From Vanessa cardui (taxonomy: Eukaryota > Arthropoda > Insecta > Lepidoptera > Nymphalidae): 64,000 nucleotides of DNA. The stretch covers positions 7,378,001 to 7,442,000 of the forward strand of contig NC_061126.1 of the NCBI RefSeq assembly GCF_905220365.1. Reading direction: 5' to 3'. A program made the position numbers and the translations under genes. Of this stretch, positions 1-12,900 are shown piece by piece; positions within the stretch are counted from its first letter, which is position 1, and every line of letters starts with the position of its first letter. The notes beneath the pieces are model-generated. The model was not told the DNA's origin. It was given only the letters and a program-made list of their open reading frames with translations, and searched no databases.

Positions 1-149
1 CCAAAAAGGAAATTAATTTTAAAAAATGCACTATAGAAATTATTTTTAAGAAGGCCGTAAAATATCAGGATCGAATTTATTTCAGATGTATCTTTGATAT
101 TAATATTAAGGGTAGATACGTTTTCTTGTTATGCTAATATAGCTGCAAT

Positions 150-178
150 AGGCAGGTCACAGGTGAGCAACGGCTAGA
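150..178 (+). promoter_or_regulatory. DR1-like nuclear receptor motif, copy A
   Basis: The core reads AGGTCA-C-AGGTGA, two direct half-sites separated by one base, followed by CAACGGCT. The same CAACGGCT tail follows the half-sites in the copies near 770 and 1270. DR1 spacing is the known binding arrangement of USP/RXR, HNF4 and Svp/COUP-type receptors. Function is inferred only. Confidence 0.4.
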
Positions 179-738
179 ACATACGACCCTTTCGCAACCG
201 ATTTTATATTGCTTTAAACTGGGGAATAATACATTAATACATCTTTAACCATTTTACAATATAATTTATTGTGATAATTTTTTTTGTTTGGTTTTGATGC
301 ATTAAATACTTTAAATTTTAGTTTTTAATTAAGAAAAATACTGGTAACAACATAAAACTCTGAAAAGTTATCACAAATAATAAAACTAAATTTTTATGTC
401 GAACTAGTGGTTTGAATTCATTAATGACAATACATAGGTACCTAATGTTGCCAAAAACTTTTTTTTGGATTTTGGAGTTTGGATGGTATTTAGATATTTT
501 ATTATTGCAACACCATTATTGTGACTCTATATTTGAAGGTTTTATTTTGTAACATAGAAATATTTTAATAAGGACATGAAAATCGCTTTCCTCATAACTT
601 AGATATATAGATATCTTGCTTATACCTAGTTTCGCACAGGCATTATTTACACCAGTCGAAATTATTTTTTTCGTTACAAAAATTTGATTGCAAAGTTCAA
701 TGTCAGAACTTGCACAGATAAAACAAGTTGTAGATCCC

Positions 739-778
739 ATGAGGTCAGCGGTCATCGGTCAGAGGTGGTCAACGGCTG
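739..778 (+). promoter_or_regulatory. DR1-like motif block, copy B
   Basis: The block begins ATGAGGTCAGCGGTCATCGG and continues into GGTCAGAGGTGG and CAACGGCT. It carries at least three GGTCA half-sites. It is nearly the same as the block at 1240-1280, differing at about five of forty positions, while the surrounding DNA is unrelated. Confidence 0.45.
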
Positions 779-1239
779 GACTCGGCTCGTTGAGGGGTTG
801 CGAATCATTGACGGGAATTAATCACAAGCCATCGCGATGTTTTATTATTACATTTTCCATATTAATCTGTTTGTCTTAAAAAGATAAATAATAAAAAATA
901 TAAAAAAAATCATTTAGGATTTTACTGCGTCGAGAATAATTAACATTCCAAGTAGTTATTTACTTGTACCTATAGTTTATAAAAACGTTATGAAATAGTG
1001 GGAAATAAATTGATAGAAATGTAACTTTGTAGGTACATACTTAAATTCAAATAATTTGTATGAGGTATTTGATATTAGACTAAATATTTTAATTATTAAT
1101 CTGGGTAACGATTAAATTTTTCAAACTCTTCAATTGTAAAGAGTTATTAAATTTTATTTATTAATAGTAAAGTAATAATAGGAAAGGTTGCCAAATCTTT
1201 CATATTTCAATGTCATGATTAGGTTCAAGTTCTCAGTCA

Positions 1240-1280
1240 CATGAGGTCGGTGGTCATCGGTCAGAGGTGACCAACGGCTA
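1240..1280 (+). promoter_or_regulatory. DR1-like motif block, copy C
   Basis: The block begins ATGAGGTCGGTGGTCATCGG and continues GGTCAGAGGTGA, then CCAACGGCT. It sits 500 bp downstream of copy B in the same orientation. The DR1 core is GGTCA-G-AGGTGA. Confidence 0.45.
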
Positions 1281-1674
1281 ACGCGAATCCTTTAGCGAAT
1301 TCCTTGCCTTCACCCCACACCTGCGAGTGCCTTTGTTAAACAAAATATCCCTTTGTTGCACAATTTCTGAAACTAATCGCAAAACTTTATCAGTTGCATT
1401 CATTTCGTAAAAGTAACTTTTGCAAACAAATATATCTCATTAGCTATTGTATGTTAAACAATACCTAAATACAAATATGTTAACATACTAAATTATCTTT
1501 GTTTTCAATCAGTTCGTGTAAAACAATAAGTTTTGAAAAGCGAAATATTGTGAAATTGTTTAAATTAAAAAACATTTTTTATCATTTTAAACATTTCGTG
1601 ATAAAATACGGCATTCAGTCAGTGGTCATGTCTTTGGGGTGGTTTAAAATAGCTTCGATCGAAACATTGTATTT

Positions 1675-1705
1675 CTGTCCGTTCGTCACCTCTGACCCAC
1701 GCTTG
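1675..1705 (-). promoter_or_regulatory. DR1-like motif, copy D (reverse)
   Basis: On the minus strand the sequence reads GCGTGGGTCAGAGGTGACGA followed by ACGG. Nineteen bases across the core match copy C with one difference. The left flank AGCGTGGGTCA is shared with the site near 6830. Confidence 0.45.
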
Positions 1706-2249
1706 ACAAGTGATGTCCCTTACAAGGTCTGCGAAAGTACCTTAGCCTTGGTAGTGAATATTTTATAAAGTACGGTAACTCGTTTCATAATCATAGGTAT
1801 AGTGAGCACAATGTGATACCTAACTATAGAACGGTTTCCTTGAGTTTTATATTCGTGTGATAGTTACCTTAAAATTTTATTAACTCATAATTGCTCATGT
1901 CAAAAAAATTGTAAAAAAATAGGTAAATCAAACAAAAAAATCTTTAAAAAAAATTTTTGGTCAGAACTTCTTACATTATTTCTATCATTATTGATATCAA
2001 TAATACATGTATTACAAGTAGCATCTTCCCATGGTGTTTAGAATAGTAAAATTCCTAATATTTTACACGTAATCATTAGAATTAATAAAAATCCTAGTTA
2101 GTTTTAATTTTGACCACTATTAAGTCACAGTTTTATTAAATTCCTTTTAAGAATTTAAAGTTAATGGTTCCGTGGTTCTTTTGTGAGCAATTACTTTCGA
2201 AAATTTGTATAATAAACGTCAAATCGAATTTCATAAATGCAAATAAAAC

Positions 2250-2276
2250 GCAGCGGTCAGCGAACAGCGGTCAGTT
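2250..2276 (+). promoter_or_regulatory. Paired GCGGTCAG half-sites, copy E
   Basis: Two GCGGTCAG words are separated by a short CGAACA spacer. This belongs with the neighbouring GGTCA-rich sites but does not have the one-base spacing. Confidence 0.3.
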
Positions 2277-2989
2277 CATCCAGTTACGACTGCTTTATTT
2301 ACTCTAAGCTTATTAAACCCTTTCCTTTGTTAAACAGTCTTGAGAAGGGTAATTAATATGGTCGGGTATTGTACGGAAACTCCACCTTTGTTCTTTGTTG
2401 TTTCCTTGCATTGTTGGATTTGCGGGTCCGTTTTTTGTTTGGCGTTTTGTTTAGGTGATCATTAGCCCAGTGGGCAGTTTTGCACTGACCGCTTCGAAGT
2501 TTTTTTCTCACAGATATAAAACTACGGGGACCGTTAGTTATGGAATAGATATTGATATAGAGATATTTTATATCTCCGCAAAAATGCTGAGATATCTCCG
2601 CAAAGTATTTGCAAAAAACTATTTTGTTACGTTTTTGTTTAATTATAATAAATTAAACTATTTGTTTAAATAACATGAATATTGAATACAGTTTTAAAAA
2701 TCATGCAGTCCCTATTACGTGTCTATCATTTTTAACATCACAATTATTTCCCATTACACAAAAACAATTTAAATTTTCCCGCAAAACACATCATTTATTA
2801 AAATTTTTTATTAAAATTACGTACGTATTACAACGTTATTAAAATTCAAAGTTATTGATAGTTCAATTGGAGGTTATTAACATGTTTTAATGTGCGATAG
2901 TAAGGTTACAATCCTAACATATATTTTTTAAACTTTACACGAATAACATCAAACCGAACAAACTTATAAATAATGCATACTTGCTTTGC

Positions 2990-3012
2990 GCTGACCTCTG
3001 ACCTCCGTTGCG
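2990..3012 (-). promoter_or_regulatory. Perfect DR1 motif, copy F (reverse)
   Basis: On the minus strand it reads AACGGAGGTCAGAGGTCAGC, a perfect AGGTCA-G-AGGTCA direct repeat. The AACGG word lies on the opposite side compared with copies A to D. Confidence 0.45.
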
Positions 3013-3353
3013 TTTCTGAAGGCAGCCGTTACACAACCGTGCAGACTGGTTTCATTAAAATGTGCATGTGAGTCTATTGATTACAATACAATTTATTCTA
3101 TTATCTATTTCTTCATATTTTAGTCACCTCGCAATCGGAATTACATTAGAAAACCCGATACCGACATTAGCAAAGCGAATTATTCGTAAACGAATTTGAT
3201 AAAACATAGTATACCTAACGTATTAACATATTCCGAAATTAAATATTTATGTGCGCCTGGTAGTCTTTGTATGTGTGTTTAGCATTGAGATTATAGAAGT
3301 AAAGATATAAAACTTGTCTGTGTGCGTGCTCCGCTATGTTGTTTTCGCAGGAC

Positions 3354-3394
3354 GCGATTCGCCATAGAGTCGTATGTAGTCGTTCGCGAATCGC
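3354..3394. repeat. 9-bp inverted repeat in a GC-rich patch
   Basis: GCGATTCGC at 3354-3362 is matched by its exact reverse complement GCGAATCGC at 3386-3394. The arms sit in a CpG-rich patch (about 3320-3480) that also has a CCAAT word near 3435. It may be a protein-binding site or promoter patch. Confidence 0.4.
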
Positions 3395-4549
3395 ATCATG
3401 CGAGAGGAAGGAGGATCGCCCTCCCGCAGTGCCAGCCAATCGGAAGACGTCTAGACTGTGAGCACGCTCCGTATCGGACTGTTGTATGGTATCGCGAATA
3501 AATTAGCACACTCGTTCTTCTTATCTTTATATATTAAATAGATAATATTGTAGATACCGCTATATATTTATTAGTTAAATATATACATTAGTATTCATTT
3601 ATTGGTCGAGCAGTTTTATTTATATAGGTACATCATATATAATATACATTTATGTAAAATGTAAATTGTTTTTATGTATTGAGACGACGTAATAGTTAAT
3701 TTACGATTACCTTCTGCGAGACATGAGACCTTGGTACATGAATACGCTCACGAAGTTCTACAAATCGCGTCATAATTTTTTTTACATCCAATATTTTATA
3801 CGAATCATTATGGCGCGTTTTTTTAAAGAAATTAAGAACAATCGCGCTTGTCAAAACGTCAAAATCGAAACGATTTCATTCACCGGAAACATAAAAACAA
3901 TACCGGTCTTGTGTTAAGAATGACTGCTTTAAGAAGGATTACATACAATAAGGTTAGAAATTAGTGCGGAGTATTGAGGAGGGCCCAGTCTATGTATAGC
4001 AAAGGCGAAGTGCGGGAAACCCTTCTCTGTAAAACATCGCCATTAGAGAACTTAAAACACATGTTTACTCGCTATAATCCTTGGAGACTCTAGGAATAAC
4101 ATATCGTTTGCATTTGCCATTAATCATCTGTTAACGCAACAAAAATAAAATGCCTTGCACTTAAATAATTTAATAGATTGTAAAACTATTAAAATTGTAG
4201 AATTAATTTCAAATTAATGTAGTTTAGAAAAGTATATTTAGTTACTATGACACAATCATAATGGAGTATGTTTTTTACTTTATATTAGACATTTTATGTT
4301 TAAAATAAGAAATTAACGATATATACAGTAAATTTTTACTTAGTACCTACATTCAATATCAATTAACTAAAATCAATATCAACAATAGCAAATGCTTGAT
4401 ATTCAGCGCTATACCATGTTTTTATTAGGTAGAGACTTGAAAATGAATTAGCCTAAGTTTCTACACGAAAATCCAGACATTATCCGTAAGTTATTAATTT
4501 CGGGATATTTACCATGTCTTTTATTTTTGTTCGGTGGAGCTCGATATTT

Positions 4550-4599
4550 CGACATTGTCTACGAATGTCTTGTTCACGAGACATTCGTAGACAATGTCG
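4550..4599. repeat. Perfect 21-bp hairpin with 8-nt loop
   Basis: The arms 4550-4570 and 4579-4599 are exact reverse complements over 21 bases, and the loop is TGTTCACG. Complementarity stops abruptly on both sides. No coding frame uses it. It could be a small-RNA hairpin, a transposon footprint or a recent palindromic duplication. Confidence 0.75.
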
Positions 4600-6821
4600 T
4601 TTTCAATTAATAACTTTAATAATAAAAATAACCATGTTAGTTTAAAATCCTATATTATCCGTAAGATATATTATATTAATTCATCTACATTAGAGAGCCA
4701 CCACGTTGAAGTTTGAATTAGTTAATCGTTACATATATTTTTTAAATACTTTTGAATTTTAAGCCCGTATGTGTTAAAGTTATGAGTCACTAGTTAGCGG
4801 ATGAATTAATGTGATGAATTGTAAAATAACTTATTTTAAATAGTTTACAATGCATATGAGAAATGTATGCGTAACACAATATTAGAAACTTCGAATAGAA
4901 TGTTTAAATATACCTATATTTAAGTAAAATTATAGGTAAGTCTTATTTTAATGGAATTCCTAAGCATAAATAAAATTTAGAACCCTTTAAAAGTTGCTAC
5001 GTGAAATAGAAACTATCGAGGGGATGTCGCGATTAGCCCTCTAGCCATCAGCTCGGCAAAAACACCGCAGATGTCTGCATTCCAATTAGCTGTCAGTGTG
5101 TCAACTCTTTTAAAATAATTGTGCGCAGGCAACTTCAGACCGATGTCAAACTCCTTGGGAATTCTTTAATGACTTTCTAAAATAAGATTACTAAATTTTT
5201 ATGATTTTTTTCAAGCACATTATTAGTATCAAGAAATAGTATTTTGTTAATATTCACACTACATAACGAAACTTTGCTATTTAGAAAAATCAATGTTATA
5301 TAATTCTTTATAAATGAAATTGCATACTACTTAGAGAAATCCTGCCATAATAGTAGTGTTTATAAACAAACAAAAAGCTCAGTTTTTATTAGAATCAATG
5401 CGGATATTCTATTAACAGTTTAATGCAAAGGAAGTGTATAACTGGGTCAGACGATTGTGCATTGCACATGTTGTGAAAGCGACGCAAAAAATACCCCTCT
5501 TTACAGCTTTGTTTCCACACGTGAAAAAAAATTTGATTATTGGCTGCAATTTGTACATACCCTTAAAGTTGTATAAAGCGGATGCAAAGAATTGGTCCCT
5601 TAAACTCTGTCTAATCAATGGCAGATTGTACAAGTCCTCTAGAAAAATCATTCCATACATTTTATTGAGATTTACTTGAAGTATTTATTAAAACAATTTT
5701 ACCCCATAGAAACTTTTTGGACAATTATCTCAACGACCATGACTCTACGTCCGTCTTATAAGAAACATTGTTTTTATAAAATTTTTTGCTCACTAGCATA
5801 CGTTTTATTCTTAACCCTTCCCGCGGTCTCTCAGCCATTCTTTGCCTGGCAATCGCGTTTTTTTAGTTCCTTTTTAAATGGCAAATGCAGAGAGATCGAG
5901 TTTTTTAAAATCGACCCGTTTGATAAAACGCAGTATCATCGGTCTACCTGAATTTATATCCCTGAGACTCTTTTCTTTTAATAGATCGGGTCTAATCGAT
6001 TTAAGCGCGATGAGAATATGCATAAATTCTAACAATGAAAATGAGTGAAATTGTGTTTTTCTCTACACTAGTGTTGAGCTTAAGTCGTTGCTTTAATAAA
6101 CGAATTATCTGTTTTTACCCTAGAAAGGCTAAGCCACTGAACAGATTTCGATAAAATTTGTTGCCGAATTGTAATGTAGGTAATGAAAAGTATGATCGTC
6201 AAGAAAGGACAAGGGCTACTAAACTTATTTTGTTCGTCCCACAAAGTATTAAAAAGGGGGACAGAAGTTTCTATGCAATTCTGTGCACTTTAATTTTAAG
6301 TTGAAAATGTACCTATAGTTCTATTTTTAACTATAGGTTATACCTATATCTTATTTAAATCTTAGGAAATGAAATATAGTAGGAAAAAGTAAGGTAGGTG
6401 TTACTCTAGTTTGCTAAGATACATATGTTAACACTGATATTTACGCTCCAAAATGGGAAGGAAAAAGTGACTGAATAAAGTATGTATTCTTAATTGTAAG
6501 GTAAAGGTATCGACGTTCATTAATTCAAGTAATTATTTAAGCAAATATAACACAACAGGATTATAAAGTTATTCAACTTGATACCAAAATGGTTTAAACA
6601 AGCGATGTAAGTTAGTAAGTATGAGGTTTATTTCATTTTTAAAGAGAAAAAGTTTACAATAATGAGTTCTAAAATTATACCATTTGCTTCCCGTAATCTT
6701 CTTACTAGGAGCTGCTTTCTGAAAAGGTCATAGTTGTGGTTTACATGTTGATAATTCAAAAAAATTTTGTTGCTTATTGTGCTTCAATAAAATACATTTA
6801 ATTAGATTTGATTTACAGGCC

Positions 6822-6842
6822 TAGCGTGGGTCAAAGGTGATG
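6822..6842 (+). promoter_or_regulatory. DR1-like motif, copy G
   Basis: It reads AGCGTGGGTCAAAGGTGA, matching the minus-strand site near 1690 at 17 of 18 positions. The core is GGGTCA-A-AGGTGA. Confidence 0.4.
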
Positions 6843-6999
6843 GAGAGATGTTTGCTACTGTGAACTTACATTTCTGCGAGAAATCTCAATACAGCACAGT
6901 TACTAATAAGTAAAATTATTTATAATACTTTTCATTTCGTTAAGAAAAAATAAAAACATTAAAATTCATAACACATATATCAACAGAATAACTGTAAAG

Positions 7000-9900
7000 G
7001 CACATCGTACGATATCTTCACCAAAACAAACTAACGTGCGAAACGTTAAAAATAAAGAATACGAAAAAAAGCGATCCCAGGTAAAAAGTCATATATACCG
7101 GTATAATTGTCACAAATTAAAGCAAAAAATTGTTCACAAAAGATATCAAATCTGCAAGCCACACGAGCAGGTAGAGAAAATCTTATAAAATTCCAATTTT
7201 TTGTATTAGAAGTGTGCAAAACCGTGGGAGGAGTCGTCGAATAACTGTATTCTGCAGCTGAGATATTAAATGAATTATAAAGACATTTGTTTTCTTGTAT
7301 AAGAACATTAAATGCTTAAAAAATATTTTATACTTACCTGCAGTTTAAAACATAAACATAAATACTAATTAAGAAATATTTTCAAATCGATGTTTCAATT
7401 TTCTTATTAGACCAATAACTACAAGCAATAAGAAATTTAAGTAACATAAGTGGTAGGTATTTATACCTAAGCTCAGAGCGGTTTTCGTCTCTCTAATCGT
7501 ATTTTTTGCCTGGCTTCAATTTAACTTATAAAAACCCTTGAGAAGATTAAGATATTTCGTGTGTAAGGTTTGCTTTGTCACTAAGCAAACATTTAGTATA
7601 TTCGTTTTTGTGAAAAAGAATTTTGTGCAAAAAGGGCAACAAAAACAAGAAACGCGTTCTGATTTTGGATGCAACGTGATAAGTTCGTTTATTTTGAAAT
7701 GGAGACCAAAATAACAAGAGACAGAACTTTACTATACATTTAATAACACTTTAATACTTACGATAATTATAAAACTTGATAAACTAATAACCACAATTTA
7801 ACTGTCAAAAATATATTTATATTTAGAATAGACAAATCTATTAAATATTTTCTATTGCTGTAGATTATGTATATTTTTTGTTTTATAAGATTTTTGGTAA
7901 ATACAAAAGAACTTAATAATTTTTTGCCTAAGTTTTACTTAAATTAACATTATTGTGTATTTAAAATTTATGTATTCAAAGAGAAACCAATTTATATACA
8001 ACAGACAGCCTATATTCAAATTGTTATTATATTCAGTAACGAAACGCAAAATGTTAAATTTTGGGCCATTTGCACAGTTCATTGAACTGTCCTGAACAAA
8101 AACTCCCCTGCAAGTTTCAGCGTTGTAAGTCGACGCAGCACGTTCTCACGCCGCGCACTAATCTGAACTGTGCACCTACAAAAAGTACTATGCTATTTGA
8201 ATAAGTTTCAACCAAATATTTTATACAACATTTTAAATTAGGACGTCTGTGAAGAAACCTGTCTCTGTGATATCTCAGTGTAATTTACAAAAAATAATTA
8301 TTGGTAATTACTAAGACTAATTTTGACATGTCTGCGATTGTTTAAATACATATTTATATCTATAAACTCATACTATAAACTAATAACCAATACTCATGCC
8401 AAACATACGTAAATACGTTACATACATATAGAAGTGTAAATCTACGAGTATGTTATGACCATCAATAGCAAACGATCGATCAATAACACCGACGACGTCA
8501 GGATATCCTAATCCCCTAAAATTCTAATCACTTATTTTTATACTTAAAATGCTGTAAGTGTTTAACCATATTTTAATAACTTTAACTATTTATGATATAA
8601 TTAAGAAAATCCTTGTAAATTTAGTTTTTTATGGATGCAATCATGTCACACACATGACGGAACGGAAGTGAAGTTGCTGCGAATGTACGATTTCCGGTTG
8701 CCCCGCCGCGAACTATCATTATTCTTTCAGCAAATACGTTTTGACTACAACCATTATCCCCTCTATAAAGCCCTCGTGTTTATCCAACGGTCTCCTTGTC
8801 TACGCCATTAATTTATTTCAAATAACTTATCGGCAGAAGAAATCATTCTATAAGTCGTTAGCTTGTATTTTTTTTTACTGACAAAATACTTATCAGACTT
8901 AATTATTCTGAGTAGTATGTATGAAAATTGATTAGAAGTTATAAAATGTTGTATGTCTATAACAAATTATGAAACAAAAAAACATCAGTAGGTACCTGTA
9001 AAACAGAAAAACGGGTTTTATCATTATTTAAGTTAAGGACCTCTAACGATTAGTATTTTGCTCATATATATTTCGAGATTCGAAAGTTTTTGCAGAATAT
9101 AACGGTTGTTAAGAGATTCTGATCTATATAACTGTCATCACTTCCTCGATCCTTTTGAAAATTGTGAGAACAAATTATCGCAAACACTTCTCTTGTATAA
9201 ATTCACAAAAAACTGTATTGCACAATTCACAACATGGAGTATTTTGTTAGCAAAAAAGTACAACTCCCACGCTCTGAAAGGGTTGAATATACACCTGACC
9301 TAGATTGCATCGCATAAAAAACTTTTTTTTACAAACTTTTTGCGCTTCAATTCCCTTATAGTACTTTTCAATTCAAAGTAAGTAGGGTGACAATTGTATT
9401 TTCAAGTATTGGTTGGACATTGTTACCGCGTAAAGGTACACCTTACCATAAGATAGTACTTTTAAATAAACACAACAGTTATTTTTTAAAGAAATATATT
9501 TATGGAAAATATAGATTGAATTCGTACCGATTTTTTACTATTATGTAAAATGTTCGCTATATCTTAAATGTATACATTCACAAGATCTAAAAAAAAACTA
9601 AAATCTACTTTCATCATTACAATATCAGACTTTAACGAAACTTTAATTTTTATGCCAGAATTACAAGAAATGCGATCAAGAACAGACATTTATAATAAAA
9701 ATAAATCTATTTCATAGTTTATTGCCTAGTCACCCTACTTGCGTAACCCGGCTTGCATACAATGCGCAAGTTCATTGTCGAGGCGCGGGCGCAGGTAGCT
9801 TCGAAAGGGTTATCCGCTTATGCAAAAAATACAATGCCGTCCGATTAACACTCCACATGAATTGCCTTTTACATGTAAATGATTATATTAAGAGCTTACG

Positions 9901-12900
9901 CCTTTATCCCTAGCGTGTGCTGATTAGCATTTCGACGATCATTAACATGTAATTTATAAATATGAATTAATTCGTTGTAACTTATACGAATGAAGGCGAC
10001 TTGCTCAAATTTACATATTATATAAAGAGGAATAAATCAGATATGTTGAATGAGTTATCATTTATCAAATATTAATAAATTAAACTAGTAAATACAATTT
10101 AAATGAATAGATAACATATAGCCTGCTTCAAAATAAACGTAGAGTTTCAAGCGCATATTTATTTCGGCCGGCCCGGCTAAAAACTCGTTTTCTGTTAAAA
10201 ATAAAGTTTTAAAGCTCTTTCCAATGCGCTTAAAATATTGTGTATAAAATTAGTATAGTATATAATCATAAGTTAATGTCAGAACATCTCAGTATTAAAT
10301 ATTAAACAAAGAGAAGAAACGTTTCCCTTGAAAAGATTCAATAGATAAGTCGTTCGAGGTAGCGTGCGTGCCATGTTTTCGTTAACGCGTTAGTACACGA
10401 TTGGGTGAATTTTCGCGGCCTTTAATGGCTAGCCTCATTAACAATTCATCGGCGGCAACTCGTGAGCGGAGGGTGAAAAGGCTGTAAGTCGATGTGTTGC
10501 AAAATGAATAAATTGTGGCGAGAAATAGGGGCAGTTCGCTAGGTAACGACCATCACGTCTTAATAATGCAACCGATATTGTAATTTCCTATTCAATGATC
10601 CACAGGTAACAGTATTTGCAATGGTAAAGTAGTTCTTTTAAAGCTAGTCGCGCATCCAATAACGCGAAACAGGCATTAGTAATGAGTTTGTTCGTCGACA
10701 CGATAATGCCATGGCAAACAGTTGCAATCGACAGTTCGCAACCGCCCCTTTCCTTGTCAGAACTCGTTCAAAGAAACTTCACGGTTATTTCAATACTAAA
10801 ATTATTTATGTAAACAACGATCATTCTGATTTTTAAATATTTAATACACAAACGATATAATTACCTCAATCAAGGCCTTTGTCATTGTTTTATTTCCAAC
10901 AACAGATGGATTAATACAAAAATACTGCAGCAGTCTAATCTGCCTGCCAAATGCATAAAAAAGTAACTGGCGAGCACCATGTGCAGATGCAGGTGCCCTC
11001 AGTTCCCACACAACCCTTTCAGCGAGCGACCTCTTGCTTCTCGCCGCCCCCTCATCCCTACAAAATCTCGTAAAAAACTAAAAGATGAATGCAAAGACTT
11101 TTTCTACAAATTAGACCTTATGCTTAAGGAATATAATACATTATTTTTTGACAGAATATATTCACATTTGACCTTTTTAATTTCACTGTATCATTAGTTC
11201 AAAATTCTACCTGTCTCGATTATATTTATAGACAGCATCGTGTCATTAGATTTATTGTAGATTTAATGCAATCTTCCCATGTTTTTTGCCTAATACACAC
11301 TTTTGTATATTATGTCATATGTTTAGCATCGTTTTTCATATTCAACCTTCATTGCACAGAAACGAAATATATTCTATCTTATTGTACTTTATAAAACGAG
11401 AAATGATTGCTAAAAGAAATTTACTTTGAACTTTAAAAACAATTATGTATTTGAAAAATTATTACAATTTTAATTGAAGCGAACTCTTGCGTTCTATTTA
11501 ACAATAACTGTTTTTAAATTGTTTTGTTTATCAATAACTGTAATATACATATGTTAGTTGATAGAAAAATATATATGTTATAAAATATTTATTATATCTA
11601 CTTTATAAATTACATTCACTATAGATTTTGAAGTTAGCAAATTACTAAGCTTAAATAAAAGTTTAAGTATCAGTTAATTATGTTTATTACTAGAATGCTA
11701 TTATATAATTAAGTAATTGAAGACGAAAATATTTATAACTACGACGAGCAATCGCTGAGTGCGATCTAAAGTATAAGATATTTCATTCAAGTTTAAACGA
11801 AGTCCTTGGTTCTTTACGTAGTTTTTTTGCTGCCTGTATTTTGTAGCCAATTAAAGCAAAAGGGTCACCGTCTGGCGAGGCTCATAGCTGTCCGCAATAA
11901 ATCGCAATCCTACAAAATGTTTCCGTTCCGTGTATGATGTAGGTCAGCCGTAATTAAAAAGATTTATAAATACATTATTTGCATAATAAATGAAAAGAAT
12001 TCCTTCCGGTTTAAGTATATAAATTCACTATGAAACAAAGAACAATGGATTTTCATTGCCATATTTGCAAAAAGAACATAATATACTTATATATGAATAT
12101 CATCAAGACGATTCCATTGAAATATCCTTAGTCCTGACTATCAATGCTCAGCTGAATATATGATCTAGAAAGCTGGAATTTGGAACAATGATTTATTTTA
12201 TTGCGTTAGTATTGTCTAATAAAGAATTTATAGTAAGTTAAACTTTAAAGTATAAAGGAAAAGGGAAAGTAACTTTATTCCTTAAATACGAAGACGGGAT
12301 ACACAGCGAATAGCTAAGAATATTTAAGTTCTTAGAAATTTGACGCGATTTCTTATAAAAGTATAACTAAATATAAACATTATATGAACAATAATTTATA
12401 TAAAACCAAATTATTTTAATTGGTATCCGCCGAGCAAAGTTATCAGTCACAAAGCATTCGGCTGTTTGTTAAATGGGTGCCTTAAATTTGCCTTGTGGTG
12501 AATTAATTTTATGCGTTTGAGTCCAAGCCGTCATTGGTCAGAGCACACAAGCTGCGCCGACGCATACAGTTGCAGATCATGTCCGATATCATGCTCATTT
12601 TAAATTTACCTAGCAGTTTTAACCATCTGCCTGCTAATCGTAGTTAATAAATTTAATTTACCTTATATGTTTCATCAGTTGACTTACGATAATCAATAAA
12701 TTATTGATTTTATACTTAATTTACTTTGTGATCTGAATTACTTGTTGAACTTATTGATTGTCCAAATAAAATGGTGAATCAGTCATGTTATTTTTAAATA
12801 TATTTTTATTATTGTTGTTGTATATGTATTAAAAAAATATAGAATGATTTCTGATGTCAGGACAGTATTTAGATGGTTTTTCATATGTTTAAAACACAAT

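Larger units (their letters stand above)
1..7000. other. Gene-free AT-rich DNA with dispersed DR1-like motifs
   Basis: No reading frame here shows family-like composition or plausible splice structure; the short ORFs are AT-rich chance frames. The stretch holds at least six short, unusually similar blocks built on GGTCA half-sites (listed separately), a GC-richer patch at about 3320-3480 and a perfect hairpin at 4550-4599. It may be intergenic or intronic regulatory DNA; the sequence does not show which. Confidence 0.6.

Noticed and set aside
9722..11197. Small ORFs at 9722-9913 and 10979-11197
   Set aside because: Isolated short frames with random-looking composition and no conserved motif.
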